Positions 41,561-50,723 of a DNA stretch of 64,000 nt are shown piece after piece (the first letter of the stretch is position 1; the number at the start of each line of letters is the position of its first letter). A program made the position numbers and the translations under genes. The notes under the pieces are model-generated. The model did not search any database, was not told the origin of the DNA, and saw only the letters and a program-made list of their open reading frames with translations. The DNA comes from Leptolyngbya sp. FACHB-8 (GTDB taxonomy: Bacteria; Cyanobacteriota; Cyanobacteriia; Elainellales; Elainellaceae), in contig NZ_JACJOO010000006.1 of assembly GCF_014695575.1 (NCBI RefSeq), positions 62,001 through 126,000 of the forward strand, given 5' to 3'.

Positions 41561-43027
41561 ATGGCGGACAGCGTCATTGGTTTAGACCTGGGGACTGGAG
41601 GGGTACGGGCGATCGCCGTTGATTTGAATGGGCAGTTAATCGCTCAGGCAACCCGCAGTTACCCTCTGCTGGCTCCCCATCCCGGTTGGACAGAACAGCA
41701 CGCTTCTGACTGGGTAACCGCCAGCATTGCTGCCCTGACCGAGTTAACCACCCGACTGCAAGGGCACCGGGCCATTGCCCTCGGTCTGTCTGGTCAGATG
41801 CATGGAATGGTGCCTCTCGATGCTGAAGGCGAGGTTATCCGTCCCGCCATTCTTTGGAATGACCAGCGCACAGGCCAGGCGGTGGTGGAGATTGAAACGG
41901 TCATTCCTCGTCAGGAATTGATTCAGCGCACCGGCAATCCAGCAATTACCGGATTCCAATTACCGAAGCTGGTCTGGTTGCGATCGCAGGAACCCGAATC
42001 CTTCAACCGATTACAGAGAATTCTGCTACCCAAGGATTACTTAGCGTACGTGCTGACGGGCGAGCAGGCTACAGAGCCTTCTGATGCATCCGGGATCGGT
42101 TGCCTAAATCTCGCAACGCGTCAATGGGATGACGACATTTTACAAACGCTCAATCTCAGTCCGACCTTCTTCCCATCAGTGGTAGACTCGACTGCCATTG
42201 TCGGACGGCTACAATTGGCGATCGCCCAACAAACTGGATTACCAGAGGGTTTGCCGGTGATTGCAGGTGGGGGCGATAATGCCGCCGCTGCCATTGGCCT
42301 GGGCATTTCCTCGGCACAGTTAAATCGGGGTAGTCTCAGTATTGGGACGTCAGGGGTGGTTTTTGTGCCGTGCGATCGCCCCACCCCTGACCCTGCTGGG
42401 CGGGTCCATCTCTTTTGTCATGTGGATGGGGGCTACCACTTGCTGGGGGTAACCCTGGCCGCAGGCGGAGCTTTGCGTTGGTATCGCGATACGTTTGCTC
42501 CTGAGGTCGCTTATGGGGACTTAATGACGTTGGCGGAGCGATCGCAACCGGGTTCGCGAGGAGTTCTCTTTTTACCGCACCTATCGGGAGAACGGAGCCC
42601 TCATCTTGACCCGGATGCCCGGGGAGCCTGGGTCAATCTCTCGCTTGCTCACACTCAGGCAGACTTGGTACGGGCCGTGTTAGAGGGAGTAGCCTTTGGT
42701 TTGAAAGCGGCTCTGGACGTAGTTAATGAACTCAATCCAGTGCATCAATTGCTGGCAACCGGGGGAGGAGCGCGATCGCCGGTTTGGCTCCAAATCCTGG
42801 CAGATGTGTTGCAAACTGAGTTGGTAGCCCCCAAGACGGAAGAAGGGGCTGCTTATGGAGCAGCGATTTTAGCAATGGTCGGTGTAGGAGCTTATTCAGA
42901 TTTAGACCAGGCTTTGCAACTGATACCGCGCGCTACACAACCTATCACACCCAACGTTCATGCGGTTTACAACACGTCGTTCCAACATTACAAAACGCTG
43001 TACGAAGCATTGAAAGCAATTCGTTAG
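41561..43027 (+). CDS. xylB: Xylulokinase
   Basis: 488 residues from ATG 41561, chosen because GGGGGG lies a few bases upstream and the length and first strand ([17 protein letters not shown]) match xylulokinase; the frame is open further upstream only across palindromes. FGGY-kinase markers: [57 protein letters not shown]. Phosphorylates D-xylulose to xylulose-5-phosphate for the pentose phosphate pathway. A xylose isomerase is not in the window. Convergent with the SMP-30 gene, with a family A hairpin between. Confidence 0.93.
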   Translation: MADSVIGLDLGTGGVRAIAVDLNGQLIAQATRSYPLLAPHPGWTEQHASDWVTASIAALTELTTRLQGHRAIALGLSGQMHGMVPLDAEGEVIRPAILWNDQRTGQAVVEIETVIPRQELIQRTGNPAITGFQLPKLVWLRSQEPESFNRLQRILLPKDYLAYVLTGEQATEPSDASGIGCLNLATRQWDDDILQTLNLSPTFFPSVVDSTAIVGRLQLAIAQQTGLPEGLPVIAGGGDNAAAAIGLGISSAQLNRGSLSIGTSGVVFVPCDRPTPDPAGRVHLFCHVDGGYHLLGVTLAAGGALRWYRDTFAPEVAYGDLMTLAERSQPGSRGVLFLPHLSGERSPHLDPDARGAWVNLSLAHTQADLVRAVLEGVAFGLKAALDVVNELNPVHQLLATGGGARSPVWLQILADVLQTELVAPKTEEGAAYGAAILAMVGVGAYSDLDQALQLIPRATQPITPNVHAVYNTSFQHYKTLYEALKAIR

Positions 43028-43069
43028 CTCCTGACCTATTAAACGCCATCCGACAACTATCAATACGCT

Positions 43070-43144
43070 GGACAGTTTTTCTGAAACCCTTGATTTTGCG
43101 TGCGCGAAGCGCACGCAAAATCAAGGGTTTCAGAAAAACTGTCC
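43070..43144. terminator. 36-bp perfect hairpin, family A, between convergent genes
   Basis: Arms 43070-43105 and 43109-43144 are perfectly complementary over 36 bp with a GAA loop. Differs from the copy at 36978 by one compensated change (C-G to T-A) in the ATCTTGCG/ATTTTGCG segment. Confidence 0.95.
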
Positions 43145-43212
43145 GAACTAATAATTATGATTGCTGTGGATGACCAGAATCGGGTGTTGAGCAACCGATA
43201 CCCACATTCAGA

Positions 43213-44079
43213 TTACTGAAATGAATGTGTTGGCATACCAGATGTTTGAGTTGGAATACAAAATAAATCACCTGACGTATGGTGCTGCTGGATCTCCTTC
43301 TGGCCGAAGCCAATCGATGCGGATGTGACATACAAATCCGTTAAATGGCTCCCACCAAAGATCGGGCAGGTGGGACGGGGAACTGGCATTTTGACACGCA
43401 AAAGTTCTTGTCCAGTTGGGTCGAAACAGGCAACGCATCCACCATCCCAAAGGGCTGACCAGAGGTTGCCCTGTACATCGATCGCCAATCCATCCGGCTC
43501 AACCGCTTCGTTGCTCAGATCTACCAGGACACGGCGATCGCGGATTTCCCCCGTTTCGACCTCAAAATCATAAGCATAAATCTTGTGCTGAGCTGAGTCG
43601 GTGAGATAGAACGTCGACTCATCGGGGCTCCATCCCAACCCATTGGAGATGGTTAACCCTGTTTCCATGACTGTGAGTGAACCATTCGGATCATAGCGGT
43701 AAAGTTCCGCCTGCCCCTTTTCTTCACTAACGGTGCCAATCCAGAAACGTCCTTTGGAGTCACACTTCCCATCATTGCAGCGGGTATTGGGAAAGGGAAA
43801 CTCAATGGGCTTCAAGGTACTCACTTCACCGGTGGATAAAGAGAGAAACGCTAGACGATCGCGTAATGCAATCAACAAACGATCATGGCCCGTGAGAGCG
43901 ATCGCACTGACGACGTCTCCTGTATCAAAATAGCGGCTGTTCCCTGTGGCTGGCTCAAATTGATGCACACGATAATTATACGCATCAACCCAGTAGAGAC
44001 ACTGTCGATCACCATCCCACACTGGGCATTCTCCCAGGCGAGCACGAGCAGACAACACATTTTGAACGGCTAAATTCAT
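43213..44079 (-). CDS. SMP-30/gluconolactonase family protein
   Basis: 288 residues. Six-bladed propeller family: ECPVWD near the N-terminus (metal-binding Glu), TRCNDGKCDSKGRFWIGT, GLTISNGLGWSPDE, and EPDGLAIDVQGNLWSALW. Family members hydrolyse sugar lactones using a divalent metal. Next to xylulokinase, an aldonolactonase role (for example xylono- or gluconolactone) is plausible. Confidence 0.92.
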   Translation of the reverse strand: MNLAVQNVLSARARLGECPVWDGDRQCLYWVDAYNYRVHQFEPATGNSRYFDTGDVVSAIALTGHDRLLIALRDRLAFLSLSTGEVSTLKPIEFPFPNTRCNDGKCDSKGRFWIGTVSEEKGQAELYRYDPNGSLTVMETGLTISNGLGWSPDESTFYLTDSAQHKIYAYDFEVETGEIRDRRVLVDLSNEAVEPDGLAIDVQGNLWSALWDGGCVACFDPTGQELLRVKMPVPRPTCPIFGGSHLTDLYVTSASIGFGQKEIQQHHTSGDLFCIPTQTSGMPTHSFQ

Positions 44080-44166
44080 GCGATCGCTACCAAATTCTTC
44101 AAAATGCTCCTATAGCCGATACCTTCCTGTCATATACCTACGGTTGAGTTACCGTAACAATACTCT

Positions 44167-44241
44167 GGACAGTTTTTCTGAAACCTTTGATTTTGCGTGC
44201 GCGAAGCGCACGCAAAATCAAAGGTTTCAGAAAAACTGTCC
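44167..44241. repeat. 36-bp perfect hairpin, family A
   Basis: Arms 44167-44202 and 44206-44241, perfect over 36 bp, GAA loop. Differs from the 43070 copy by one compensated change (AAACCC/GGGTTT to AAACCT/AGGTTT). Lies between two tandem minus-strand genes, 5' of the SMP-30 gene and 72 bp past the AraC stop. Confidence 0.95.
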
Positions 44242-44312
44242 GAACTAATGCCGTAAAAAACAGTTCGGAATAAGCATCCCACTCAACATAGGCAAGCTTA
44301 AGCCACCGAGTA

Positions 44313-45182
44313 TTAGCGCAGACGGTATACTTTGGGCGTCATTCCAGTTAACTGCCGAAATTGCTTAGTTAAGTGGCTGTGGCTGTTGAAACCACATGAA
44401 AATGCAATGTCTGTTATGGGGCGATCGCTCTCCTTCAACAATTGCTTGGCCCGTTCGATGCGCTGATGCAGCAAATATTGATAAGGCGTGATACCAAGTG
44501 CCTGCTTAAATTGACGACTGAAATGGAATTCACTGATTCCCAGTAATGATGCTAAATCGGTTAGTTTGATTTCTTGATGGAGATAGTCACGGATATAATC
44601 TAACACGTGCATGAGCTGCCGCTGGGGTAAGCCACCTTCATATATTGGTAATGGTGTATGAACGGCTGTATATTGACGAATGAGATGGATGGTCAGCACA
44701 TTCGCTAACGATTCAATGTAAAGCTTATTGCCTGCGGTTTTCTGCTGCAATTCCGTTAGCAACATTGAACCAATGGCCTCGATTTGAGGGTCACGGGTTC
44801 GGAATTCGGGCATGAGTTCCAGGCGATCGCCCTTCATCTCCAGAGCTTCGCACGCAACCCGTTGGATAAATTGAGATGGAACGCGAATTTGTAAGTAATG
44901 ATCTTCATCATCCCAGCGGGCAAAAAAGGGTACTTCTGCTGGAGCAATCGAAATATCTCCTTTTCCATAAAGACCCCGATAGGTTTTGCTCCCATAAACT
45001 TGTAGAAAGTTAATGGGACGTGGGGAAAGCGATAAACAAATGACGTGCGCATCGGTGTAATAACAATGCCCTTCCCCCGCTGGGTAACGGAACTGCTCAA
45101 CCACGATATTGTCCCACCCTTGATCACTGCTGGATAGGATAGGTAAATGGGTTGTTTCAGCTTGCTTGGTGGGAGGTGTCAT
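44313..45182 (-). CDS. AraC-family transcriptional regulator
   Basis: About 289 residues from ATG 45182. The N-terminal ~180 residues are a sensing domain without a confident cupin motif; the C-terminal ~100 residues carry two HTH motifs: LTDLASLLGISEFHFSRQFK and ITDIAFSCGFNSHSHLTKQF. It lies between the lactonase and ROK repressor genes, all on the minus strand, so may control the local sugar genes (inference). Confidence 0.92.
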   Translation of the reverse strand: MTPPTKQAETTHLPILSSSDQGWDNIVVEQFRYPAGEGHCYYTDAHVICLSLSPRPINFLQVYGSKTYRGLYGKGDISIAPAEVPFFARWDDEDHYLQIRVPSQFIQRVACEALEMKGDRLELMPEFRTRDPQIEAIGSMLLTELQQKTAGNKLYIESLANVLTIHLIRQYTAVHTPLPIYEGGLPQRQLMHVLDYIRDYLHQEIKLTDLASLLGISEFHFSRQFKQALGITPYQYLLHQRIERAKQLLKESDRPITDIAFSCGFNSHSHLTKQFRQLTGMTPKVYRLR

Positions 45183-45279
45183 CCTGCAAAACCAATGCAT
45201 TTAGCTTATTGTAATGTTTTTGGGTAGAGTGAACAGTGAATCTGCTCGCCTCCAACGATTCTCATTTTGGAATCCAACC

Positions 45280-45312
45280 CGAAAATAGCCCGCCGAAGGC
45301 GGGCTATTTTCG
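45280..45312. repeat. 15-bp hairpin, family C
   Basis: CGAAAATAGCCCGCC pairs perfectly with its partner around a GAA loop. Outer ATTCTCA (45258-45264) and TGAGAAT (45324-45330) pair too. Shares flanks with the compound element at 39795. Confidence 0.88.
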
Positions 45313-45381
45313 AGCTTCAAAGCTGAGAATTGCTGCTCGCCTCACCCAACATGTCTCTCTGTTGAAAGGGCCGTTACTAAT

Positions 45382-46584
45382 TTAGAGAACCAGATCAGGT
45401 ACCTGAAATAGAGACTGATACGCTAGCACAGCCCCTCCAACCACTGCGGCATCTTCTCCAAAGGCTGATACGGCTAACCGAGCCTTAGGATTGCTAAAAA
45501 AACCTTGTTCTCCCTGGCGAGGCATCCTGTTTCGTAATTGATCCATTAGGGAGCCTTGAACGTATGGAAATAAGATACTGAGTGGACCGCCTAATATAAT
45601 TTGTTCCGGGTTGAGGAGGCTGGCAACGCTAATAAGCCCACGTCCTAAAATATTTCCCCATTCCTGAACGGTGCTATGGGCGATCGCATCCTCTTCCAAC
45701 CGCTCCACCAGTTCCCGCAAGTCTTCCGCTTTGCCACCCAGTGCTCGATAGCGCTTCAGCAAATCGTCTTTTCCAACACGATGGCCGCACTCGTAGGCGT
45801 TATCTTGCCCTGGTGGATCGCTCATCAGCGCGCTAATCTCTCCAGCTGTGCCATAGGCACCACGAAACACGCGATTGTTGATGATTAATCCACTTCCAAT
45901 ACCGTTGTTAATCAAAATATAGAGCAGGCAAGAACTCTGCATGGCGTTGCCTAAATAGACTTCCGCTAAGGCAGCAGCATTCGCATCGTTGTCAACAAAT
46001 AATGGTAGATCGAGATGAGGCTGAAGATAGCGACGCAGATCCACGCCTGACCAGTCGAGAAATGGAGCACGAATGACCACGCCCTCTAAATTCAAGACTC
46101 CTTGAACCGACAAACCAATGCCCCGAAGTCGAGCGCGGTTGTAGGGTTCAGCCTGGCAAACTTGATGAATCAATTGCACGAGTTGCCGCAATACAGATTC
46201 TGGATCCGTGCTAGATACCGGTTGCTGAAGCCGCGCTACAATTTGTGCCGCCAAATTCAGCTTAATTACTGTTAAATGTTCGGCCTCAATAGCCGCTCCG
46301 ACAAAGAAGGCTCCATCAGGATTCAGCATTAACCCAACTCCAGGGCGACCACTGCCACGACTGCCACGGGAAGCTGTAATCTCGATACCTTCTTGTATTA
46401 ATCCCTGGGCAATCAGCTCAGCCGTTATGACGGTCACCGTTGAGCGTGTTAGTCCAGTCAGGCGTGCTAGCTCGGCACGGGCAATGGGGGCACGGCATCG
46501 CAACAACTCCAACAGTCGTGCCGTATTAAACTGCTTTAGTACGGCGGGATGGGTTGTGAAAGGCGACGTTAGGGGCACGGACAT
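45382..46584 (-). CDS. ROK-family repressor, XylR type
   Basis: 400 residues. An N-terminal winged HTH (APIARAELARLTGLTRSTVTVI) precedes a ROK sugar-kinase-like domain (IGLSVQGVLN, VDNDANAAALAEVYLG, LINNGIGSGLII, ILGGPLSIL). The usual ROK zinc motif CxCGxxGC is not present; only ECGHRVG remains. ROK repressors of this type bind xylose or a similar sugar. It is divergent from the HAD/MFS pair, and the gap holds a palindromic operator-like site at 46602-46628. Confidence 0.92.
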   Translation of the reverse strand: MSVPLTSPFTTHPAVLKQFNTARLLELLRCRAPIARAELARLTGLTRSTVTVITAELIAQGLIQEGIEITASRGSRGSGRPGVGLMLNPDGAFFVGAAIEAEHLTVIKLNLAAQIVARLQQPVSSTDPESVLRQLVQLIHQVCQAEPYNRARLRGIGLSVQGVLNLEGVVIRAPFLDWSGVDLRRYLQPHLDLPLFVDNDANAAALAEVYLGNAMQSSCLLYILINNGIGSGLIINNRVFRGAYGTAGEISALMSDPPGQDNAYECGHRVGKDDLLKRYRALGGKAEDLRELVERLEEDAIAHSTVQEWGNILGRGLISVASLLNPEQIILGGPLSILFPYVQGSLMDQLRNRMPRQGEQGFFSNPKARLAVSAFGEDAAVVGGAVLAYQSLFQVPDLVL

Positions 46585-46601
46585 AGAAAATTTTTAGATA
46601 T

Positions 46602-46628
46602 TAATTTGTTTACCTAACAAACAAATTA
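46602..46628. promoter_or_regulatory. XylR/ROK-type operator
   Basis: TAATTTGTTT (46602-46611) and AAACAAATTA (46619-46628) form a 10-bp inverted repeat with a 7-nt spacer, in the 77-bp divergent gap between the ROK repressor and the HAD/MFS genes. The TTTGTTT...AACAAA core resembles operators bound by Bacillus XylR. Likely controls both directions. Confidence 0.75.
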
Positions 46629-46661
46629 GCATAGGGTTACTGATGCTGACAGAGGTTTATC

Positions 46662-47309
46662 ATGTCATCTCACTCTACTTCTCTAGAACCTCTCAAGTGC
46701 CCTGCGCAACCGTCTTCGCCAAGTCGTGTTGCGCCTCAGGCTCCCTACGCTGCGCTAATTTTTGATTGTGATGGAACAATTGCCCACACGTTACCCGTTC
46801 ATTTTGAAGCCTGGCAAGCAACTCTGGGTGAGTTTGGAGCCGTTCTGCCAGAGGACTGGTATTACGAGCGTACTGGACTCACTGCTGCAAAGTTTTTACA
46901 AGAGTTTAATCAAGCCTTTGGCTATGCTATTGATATCCAAAGGCTCGAAGTCGAGCGACAACGACATTTCTCCCGCCTGGTTCATCGTGTTCAAGCGGTG
47001 CCTGCTGTCGCTGCGATCGCCCATGAAAACTACGGTCGCGTGCCGATGGCGATCGCCTCTAATGGTCAGCGTTCTGTTGTAGAACCCACGATTGAATCCA
47101 TTGGTTTGCGATCGCTGTTTAATACGATTGTCACCATCAACGATGTCAAGGTTGGCAAACCTGAGCCCGATCTTTTCCTGTTGGCGGCAGAAAGAATGGG
47201 GGTTGCCCCTCAGGAGTGCATCGTGTACGAAGACAGCGACGTGGGGCTAGAAGCCGCGGAACGGGCTGGTATGCGATGGGTTGATGTGCGAATTTTGGGG
47301 GCCAAATGA
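46662..47309 (+). CDS. HAD-superfamily phosphatase, beta-phosphoglucomutase-like
   Basis: 215 residues. HAD motif I is IFDCDGTIAH (D-x-D), motif II is in ASNGQRS, and motif III/IV is KPEPDLFLLAAERMG followed by YEDSDVGLEAAERAGM. Subfamily I with an alpha-helical cap, like sugar-phosphate phosphatases. AGAGG lies 6-7 nt before the ATG. It overlaps the MFS transporter by 4 nt and is divergent from the ROK repressor, suggesting a role in sugar-phosphate handling. Confidence 0.92.
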   Translation: MSSHSTSLEPLKCPAQPSSPSRVAPQAPYAALIFDCDGTIAHTLPVHFEAWQATLGEFGAVLPEDWYYERTGLTAAKFLQEFNQAFGYAIDIQRLEVERQRHFSRLVHRVQAVPAVAAIAHENYGRVPMAIASNGQRSVVEPTIESIGLRSLFNTIVTINDVKVGKPEPDLFLLAAERMGVAPQECIVYEDSDVGLEAAERAGMRWVDVRILGAK

Positions 47310-48496
47310 TGAGCAACAAACCCCCCGTCTGGATTGGAGTTGGACTGGCTTTCTATGCGTTTATTGCGATCGCGATCGCAGAAGGTGGTCTGGGTGTACT
47401 GCTGCCCTCCATCTTGACAACCTACCACCTGACCACAGCGACGGTAACGGCTCTGTTCTTCAGTCAAATCAGTGGCTATGTTGTGGCAGCTCTCACCAGT
47501 AGCCTGTTGAGCCAACGTATCGGCTTAGCCCGGATGATTTTACTGGCGGCGATCAGTCTCACGACAGCACTTTGTATTTATGCAGCAACCCCTCATTGGC
47601 TTGTCATGGTCATTACGGGAACCTTATTGGGGCTGGGTATCGGCCTGATCGATGCGGGCATCAACACATTCATTGCCCACAAACAGGATAGTGCTCATCT
47701 TATGGGAGTGCTGCATGCCTTTTATGGTGTGGGAGCCTTAACGGGGCCTGCGATCGCCACTCTGTTACTGACGACGGGGGTGAGTTGGCGATCGGTCTAC
47801 TGGGTATTCGCCGCGATGGTTGGGCTGTTAGTCATCGGCATGATCTGGGTTATTGCTCAGCCTTATCCACTTATCGATTCATCGGCTATACCTGCTGAGC
47901 AAAGTGCAGGGAAAAACTTGCGTCTGGCGTTAAAAACTCCAACCGTGCGAGTTGCAGGATTGCTTTTGCTGGTTTACGTTGGCACTGAAGCGTCGCTGGG
48001 GAATTGGGCGTATACCGTGCAAACCGTTAGCCGAGGGACGCCTGTTGCCCTGGCAGGTTATAGCGTAGCCGCCTACTGGTTTGGGCTAACGCTGGGGCGC
48101 TTGACGATGGGGCAACTGATGAAACGGTTGGGGGCAGCTCGACTGATTGACGGTTCTTTGGCTTTGCTCACCGTTGGTCTACTCATTTGGTGGTGGTTCC
48201 CTCAACAACTGTGGAGTCTGCCTATAATCGGGTTCGCTCTAGCCGCCATTTTCCCAACAACCATGTGGCTAATGCCACGTCGAGTTCCGGCCGCGCTGGT
48301 TCCGGCCGCTATTGGTTTTGCCGCTAGCATTGGCAGTATTGGTGCCGTGGGTATTCCCACAATCGTGGGTTGGCTAGCCGATCAAACGAATTTAGAAGTC
48401 GTTCCCATATTCATGGTGCCTCTGGCTCTTGTGATGGTGATGCTCCATCGCTGGTTAGTGGATCATACCCAAACGCCATCGCCTGAAGAGGTGTAG
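47306..48496 (+). CDS. MFS transporter, sugar-permease-like
   Basis: 396 residues with about 12 hydrophobic segments. The GLGIGLIDAGINTFIAH and AFYGVGALTGPAIATLLL segments resemble the FHS/fucose-permease branch of MFS. Two adjacent ATG codons (47306, 47309) are possible starts. With the HAD phosphatase and the XylR-type repressor it forms a probable sugar-responsive unit; the transported sugar is not identifiable. Confidence 0.88.
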   Translation: MMSNKPPVWIGVGLAFYAFIAIAIAEGGLGVLLPSILTTYHLTTATVTALFFSQISGYVVAALTSSLLSQRIGLARMILLAAISLTTALCIYAATPHWLVMVITGTLLGLGIGLIDAGINTFIAHKQDSAHLMGVLHAFYGVGALTGPAIATLLLTTGVSWRSVYWVFAAMVGLLVIGMIWVIAQPYPLIDSSAIPAEQSAGKNLRLALKTPTVRVAGLLLLVYVGTEASLGNWAYTVQTVSRGTPVALAGYSVAAYWFGLTLGRLTMGQLMKRLGAARLIDGSLALLTVGLLIWWWFPQQLWSLPIIGFALAAIFPTTMWLMPRRVPAALVPAAIGFAASIGSIGAVGIPTIVGWLADQTNLEVVPIFMVPLALVMVMLHRWLVDHTQTPSPEEV

Positions 48497-48565
48497 CTCC
48501 CCAAAATTTTCAGGAATTTGAGAATCTAGACGCTTGTTATTCAATGATGTTGGAGTTTTAAAGTG

Positions 48566-48733
48566 ATGCTTTCCGATCAACTTTACTTGCAAAAACTTGA
48601 GTATGCCTGTTTCACCATTGCTAGTTTTTTGCATACGCAATTGCAAACTCAGCATATCAATGCAATGGAATTTTTGAGTATGACTGACCAATTACCTGTT
48701 AAACCTGTAGAGATGAAGCATTACTCTATTTGA
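48566..48733 (+). CDS. Possible small hypothetical protein, 55 aa
   Basis: ATG 48566 (a GTG lies 3 nt before) opens a 55-residue frame beginning MLSDQLYLQKLEYACFTIAS. TTGGAG lies about 10 nt upstream. It is the only coding-looking content of the 300-bp gap between the MFS and monooxygenase genes. No family recognised; might be spurious. Confidence 0.35.
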   Translation: MLSDQLYLQKLEYACFTIASFLHTQLQTQHINAMEFLSMTDQLPVKPVEMKHYSI

Positions 48734-48797
48734 AGAAGCACGGACTCTGCTTCTCTGTAGGAGAATTGCTCAATATCCACAACACAGGGATCCTGGA

Positions 48798-50477
48798 ATG
48801 AATGTAGGGAGCAACACAATTGATGTGCTAGTCGTTGGAGCGGGTCCAGTTGGCTTGGCTATGGCCTGTGAACTGCTCCGGCGTGGTGTGGCCTGTCGCA
48901 TTATCGACAAAGCTGCGGCACCCGTCCAGACCTCCCGTGCCCTCGGCATTCAAGCTCGGACCTTAGAGGTATTTGAGGCGATGGGGGTGATTGATGCCGC
49001 GTTAGCAGCGGGCACCCAAGCGCGAGGTGTGACGTTTCATCGAGGTGATGAAGACATTTTGTACATTAGCCTGCAACACATCCGTGAAAAAGAGAGTCCC
49101 TATCCTTTTCTCCTGATCTTGCCGCAGAGCCAAACGGAATTAATTCTCAATCAACAATTGCAAGAATTGGGGGGAACCGTTGAGCGATCGCGCGAACTCA
49201 TGAACATCCGTCAAGAAGAAGATTGGGCGATCGCCCAGATCAAGCCCAGCGAAGCCGACACTAACGATATTGAAGAAATCCAGGCTAAATGGCTGATTGG
49301 ATGTGACGGGGCGAGCAGCCAGGTTCGTAAAATCCTTGCTATGCCCTTTGAAGGCACGACCGCCCCCGAGGAATGGTTGCTAGCGGATGTGGATCTAGAT
49401 TGGCAGCGCACCCGTGAGACGACCCATGGCTGGTTTACGAAGGATGGGGTCTTTGCCGTCTTTCCCTTGCCCACGGGTCAATGGCGGTTATTTGCACCTG
49501 CTGGAAAGCGCACCTCTGAGGTGTCGGTCGAGGTCTTTCAAAACCTGCTGAGGCAGTACACAGACGATACGCAAACAACCGTAAGTCATCCCACCTGGAT
49601 GTCTAAATTCAAGGTTAATTACCGCATGGTCGATAACTATCGTCAGGGCCATGTTTTAGTTGCCGGAGATGCTGCCCATATCCACAGCCCCTTTGGTGGG
49701 CAGGGTATGAATATTGGAATTCAGGATGCTTATAACCTGGCCTGGAAACTCGCGCTGGTTATTCAGGAGAAGGCTCGAGACAGCCTACTGGATACTTATC
49801 AGGAAGAGCGATCGCCCGTTGCTCGATTTATCCTCCGAGGCACTCAGACCGCAACTCAGGGGGTTCTCGTGACCCAAAATCCCGGCTTACGCTGGGTGCG
49901 CGATCGCGTCCTGGTTCCTCTCCTTCGCCTCAATATCCTCCAACGCAAGCTAGCTCAAGAAGCCTCTGAACTGAATGTTAACTATCGGCGATCGTCCCTC
50001 TCCGTTTCAACCCTTGACCCAGGCGCTGATTTGCGAACTCGAATTGCTTGGTGGAAGGCACCCCATGCGGGCGATCGTGCGCTCCCTGGCCCCTGCCTCC
50101 ACTATCCGACCCGCGACCCCATTACCCTCTTTCAAGCATTTCGTGGCACTGAAAGCCACCTCCTTCTCTTCGCAGGGTTGACGCAACCCAATTACACCCA
50201 TCTTGCTAACCTTGCCTCGAATGTTGAGAACGAAATGGGTAGCATCGTCAAAGCTCATATCGTCGTCCCTGGCACCGATAAACCAACGGAGCTGCCATGG
50301 GAAGGCTCTCTCCTCCTCGACCCCGAAGGAACCCTCCACACCCTCTATGGAGTTCACAAACCTTCCCTCTACTTCATTCGCCCCGATGGTCACATTGCTT
50401 TCCGGAGCCAACCCATAGACGAAAAAGCATTTTTACACTACCTCAATCAACTTTTTCTACTACAAACCCCAGCCTAA
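48798..50477 (+). CDS. FAD-dependent aromatic monooxygenase (PheA/TfdB type)
   Basis: 559 residues. Rossmann FAD site VLVVGAGPVGLAMACELLRR, then the DG-type motif IGCDGASSQVRKIL (~residue 170) and the FAD ribityl motif VLVAGDAAHIHSPFGGQGMN (~290). The C-terminal ~170 residues resemble the thioredoxin-like tail of phenol hydroxylases and related enzymes. Hydroxylates an aromatic or polyketide-like substrate using NAD(P)H and oxygen; the substrate is unknown. No dioxygenase or hydrolase of a ring-cleavage pathway is next to it. Confidence 0.92.
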   Translation: MNVGSNTIDVLVVGAGPVGLAMACELLRRGVACRIIDKAAAPVQTSRALGIQARTLEVFEAMGVIDAALAAGTQARGVTFHRGDEDILYISLQHIREKESPYPFLLILPQSQTELILNQQLQELGGTVERSRELMNIRQEEDWAIAQIKPSEADTNDIEEIQAKWLIGCDGASSQVRKILAMPFEGTTAPEEWLLADVDLDWQRTRETTHGWFTKDGVFAVFPLPTGQWRLFAPAGKRTSEVSVEVFQNLLRQYTDDTQTTVSHPTWMSKFKVNYRMVDNYRQGHVLVAGDAAHIHSPFGGQGMNIGIQDAYNLAWKLALVIQEKARDSLLDTYQEERSPVARFILRGTQTATQGVLVTQNPGLRWVRDRVLVPLLRLNILQRKLAQEASELNVNYRRSSLSVSTLDPGADLRTRIAWWKAPHAGDRALPGPCLHYPTRDPITLFQAFRGTESHLLLFAGLTQPNYTHLANLASNVENEMGSIVKAHIVVPGTDKPTELPWEGSLLLDPEGTLHTLYGVHKPSLYFIRPDGHIAFRSQPIDEKAFLHYLNQLFLLQTPA

Positions 50478-50523
50478 AATCTTACTGTCCTGCTGGTTCC
50501 ATAATCTTTAAACGTGTTCTAGG

Positions 50524-50614
50524 CGTGTGGGTGGGGTACTCATCCACACGTTTGAAATGAAAATCCAGTTGTTTGTGTAAGAGCCGCACTCCGCGCGGCT
50601 CTTACACAAACAAC
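50524..50614. terminator. Two hairpins after the monooxygenase gene
   Basis: CGTGTGG/CCACACG (50524-50550) followed by a perfect 20-bp stem (50568-50587 with 50595-50614, GTTGTTTGTGTAAGAGCCGC). The trailing CTGATTCAAG also flanks the small hairpin at 27739. Confidence 0.82.
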
Positions 50615-50723
50615 CGTAGCTGATTCAAGTGCAAATCGCTGTAATGAAAATGGCTATGAGTACATACTTGGGAACAATAGATGCGATCGCATGGGGTTAC
50701 AGTTGGCCCAAAGGAAGTGTTCA

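Noticed and set aside
36885-44241. Family A palindromes as insertion sequences or MITEs with terminal repeats
   Set aside because: No transposase-like gene and no clear target duplications were visible; they may still be mobile, so reported as repeats only.
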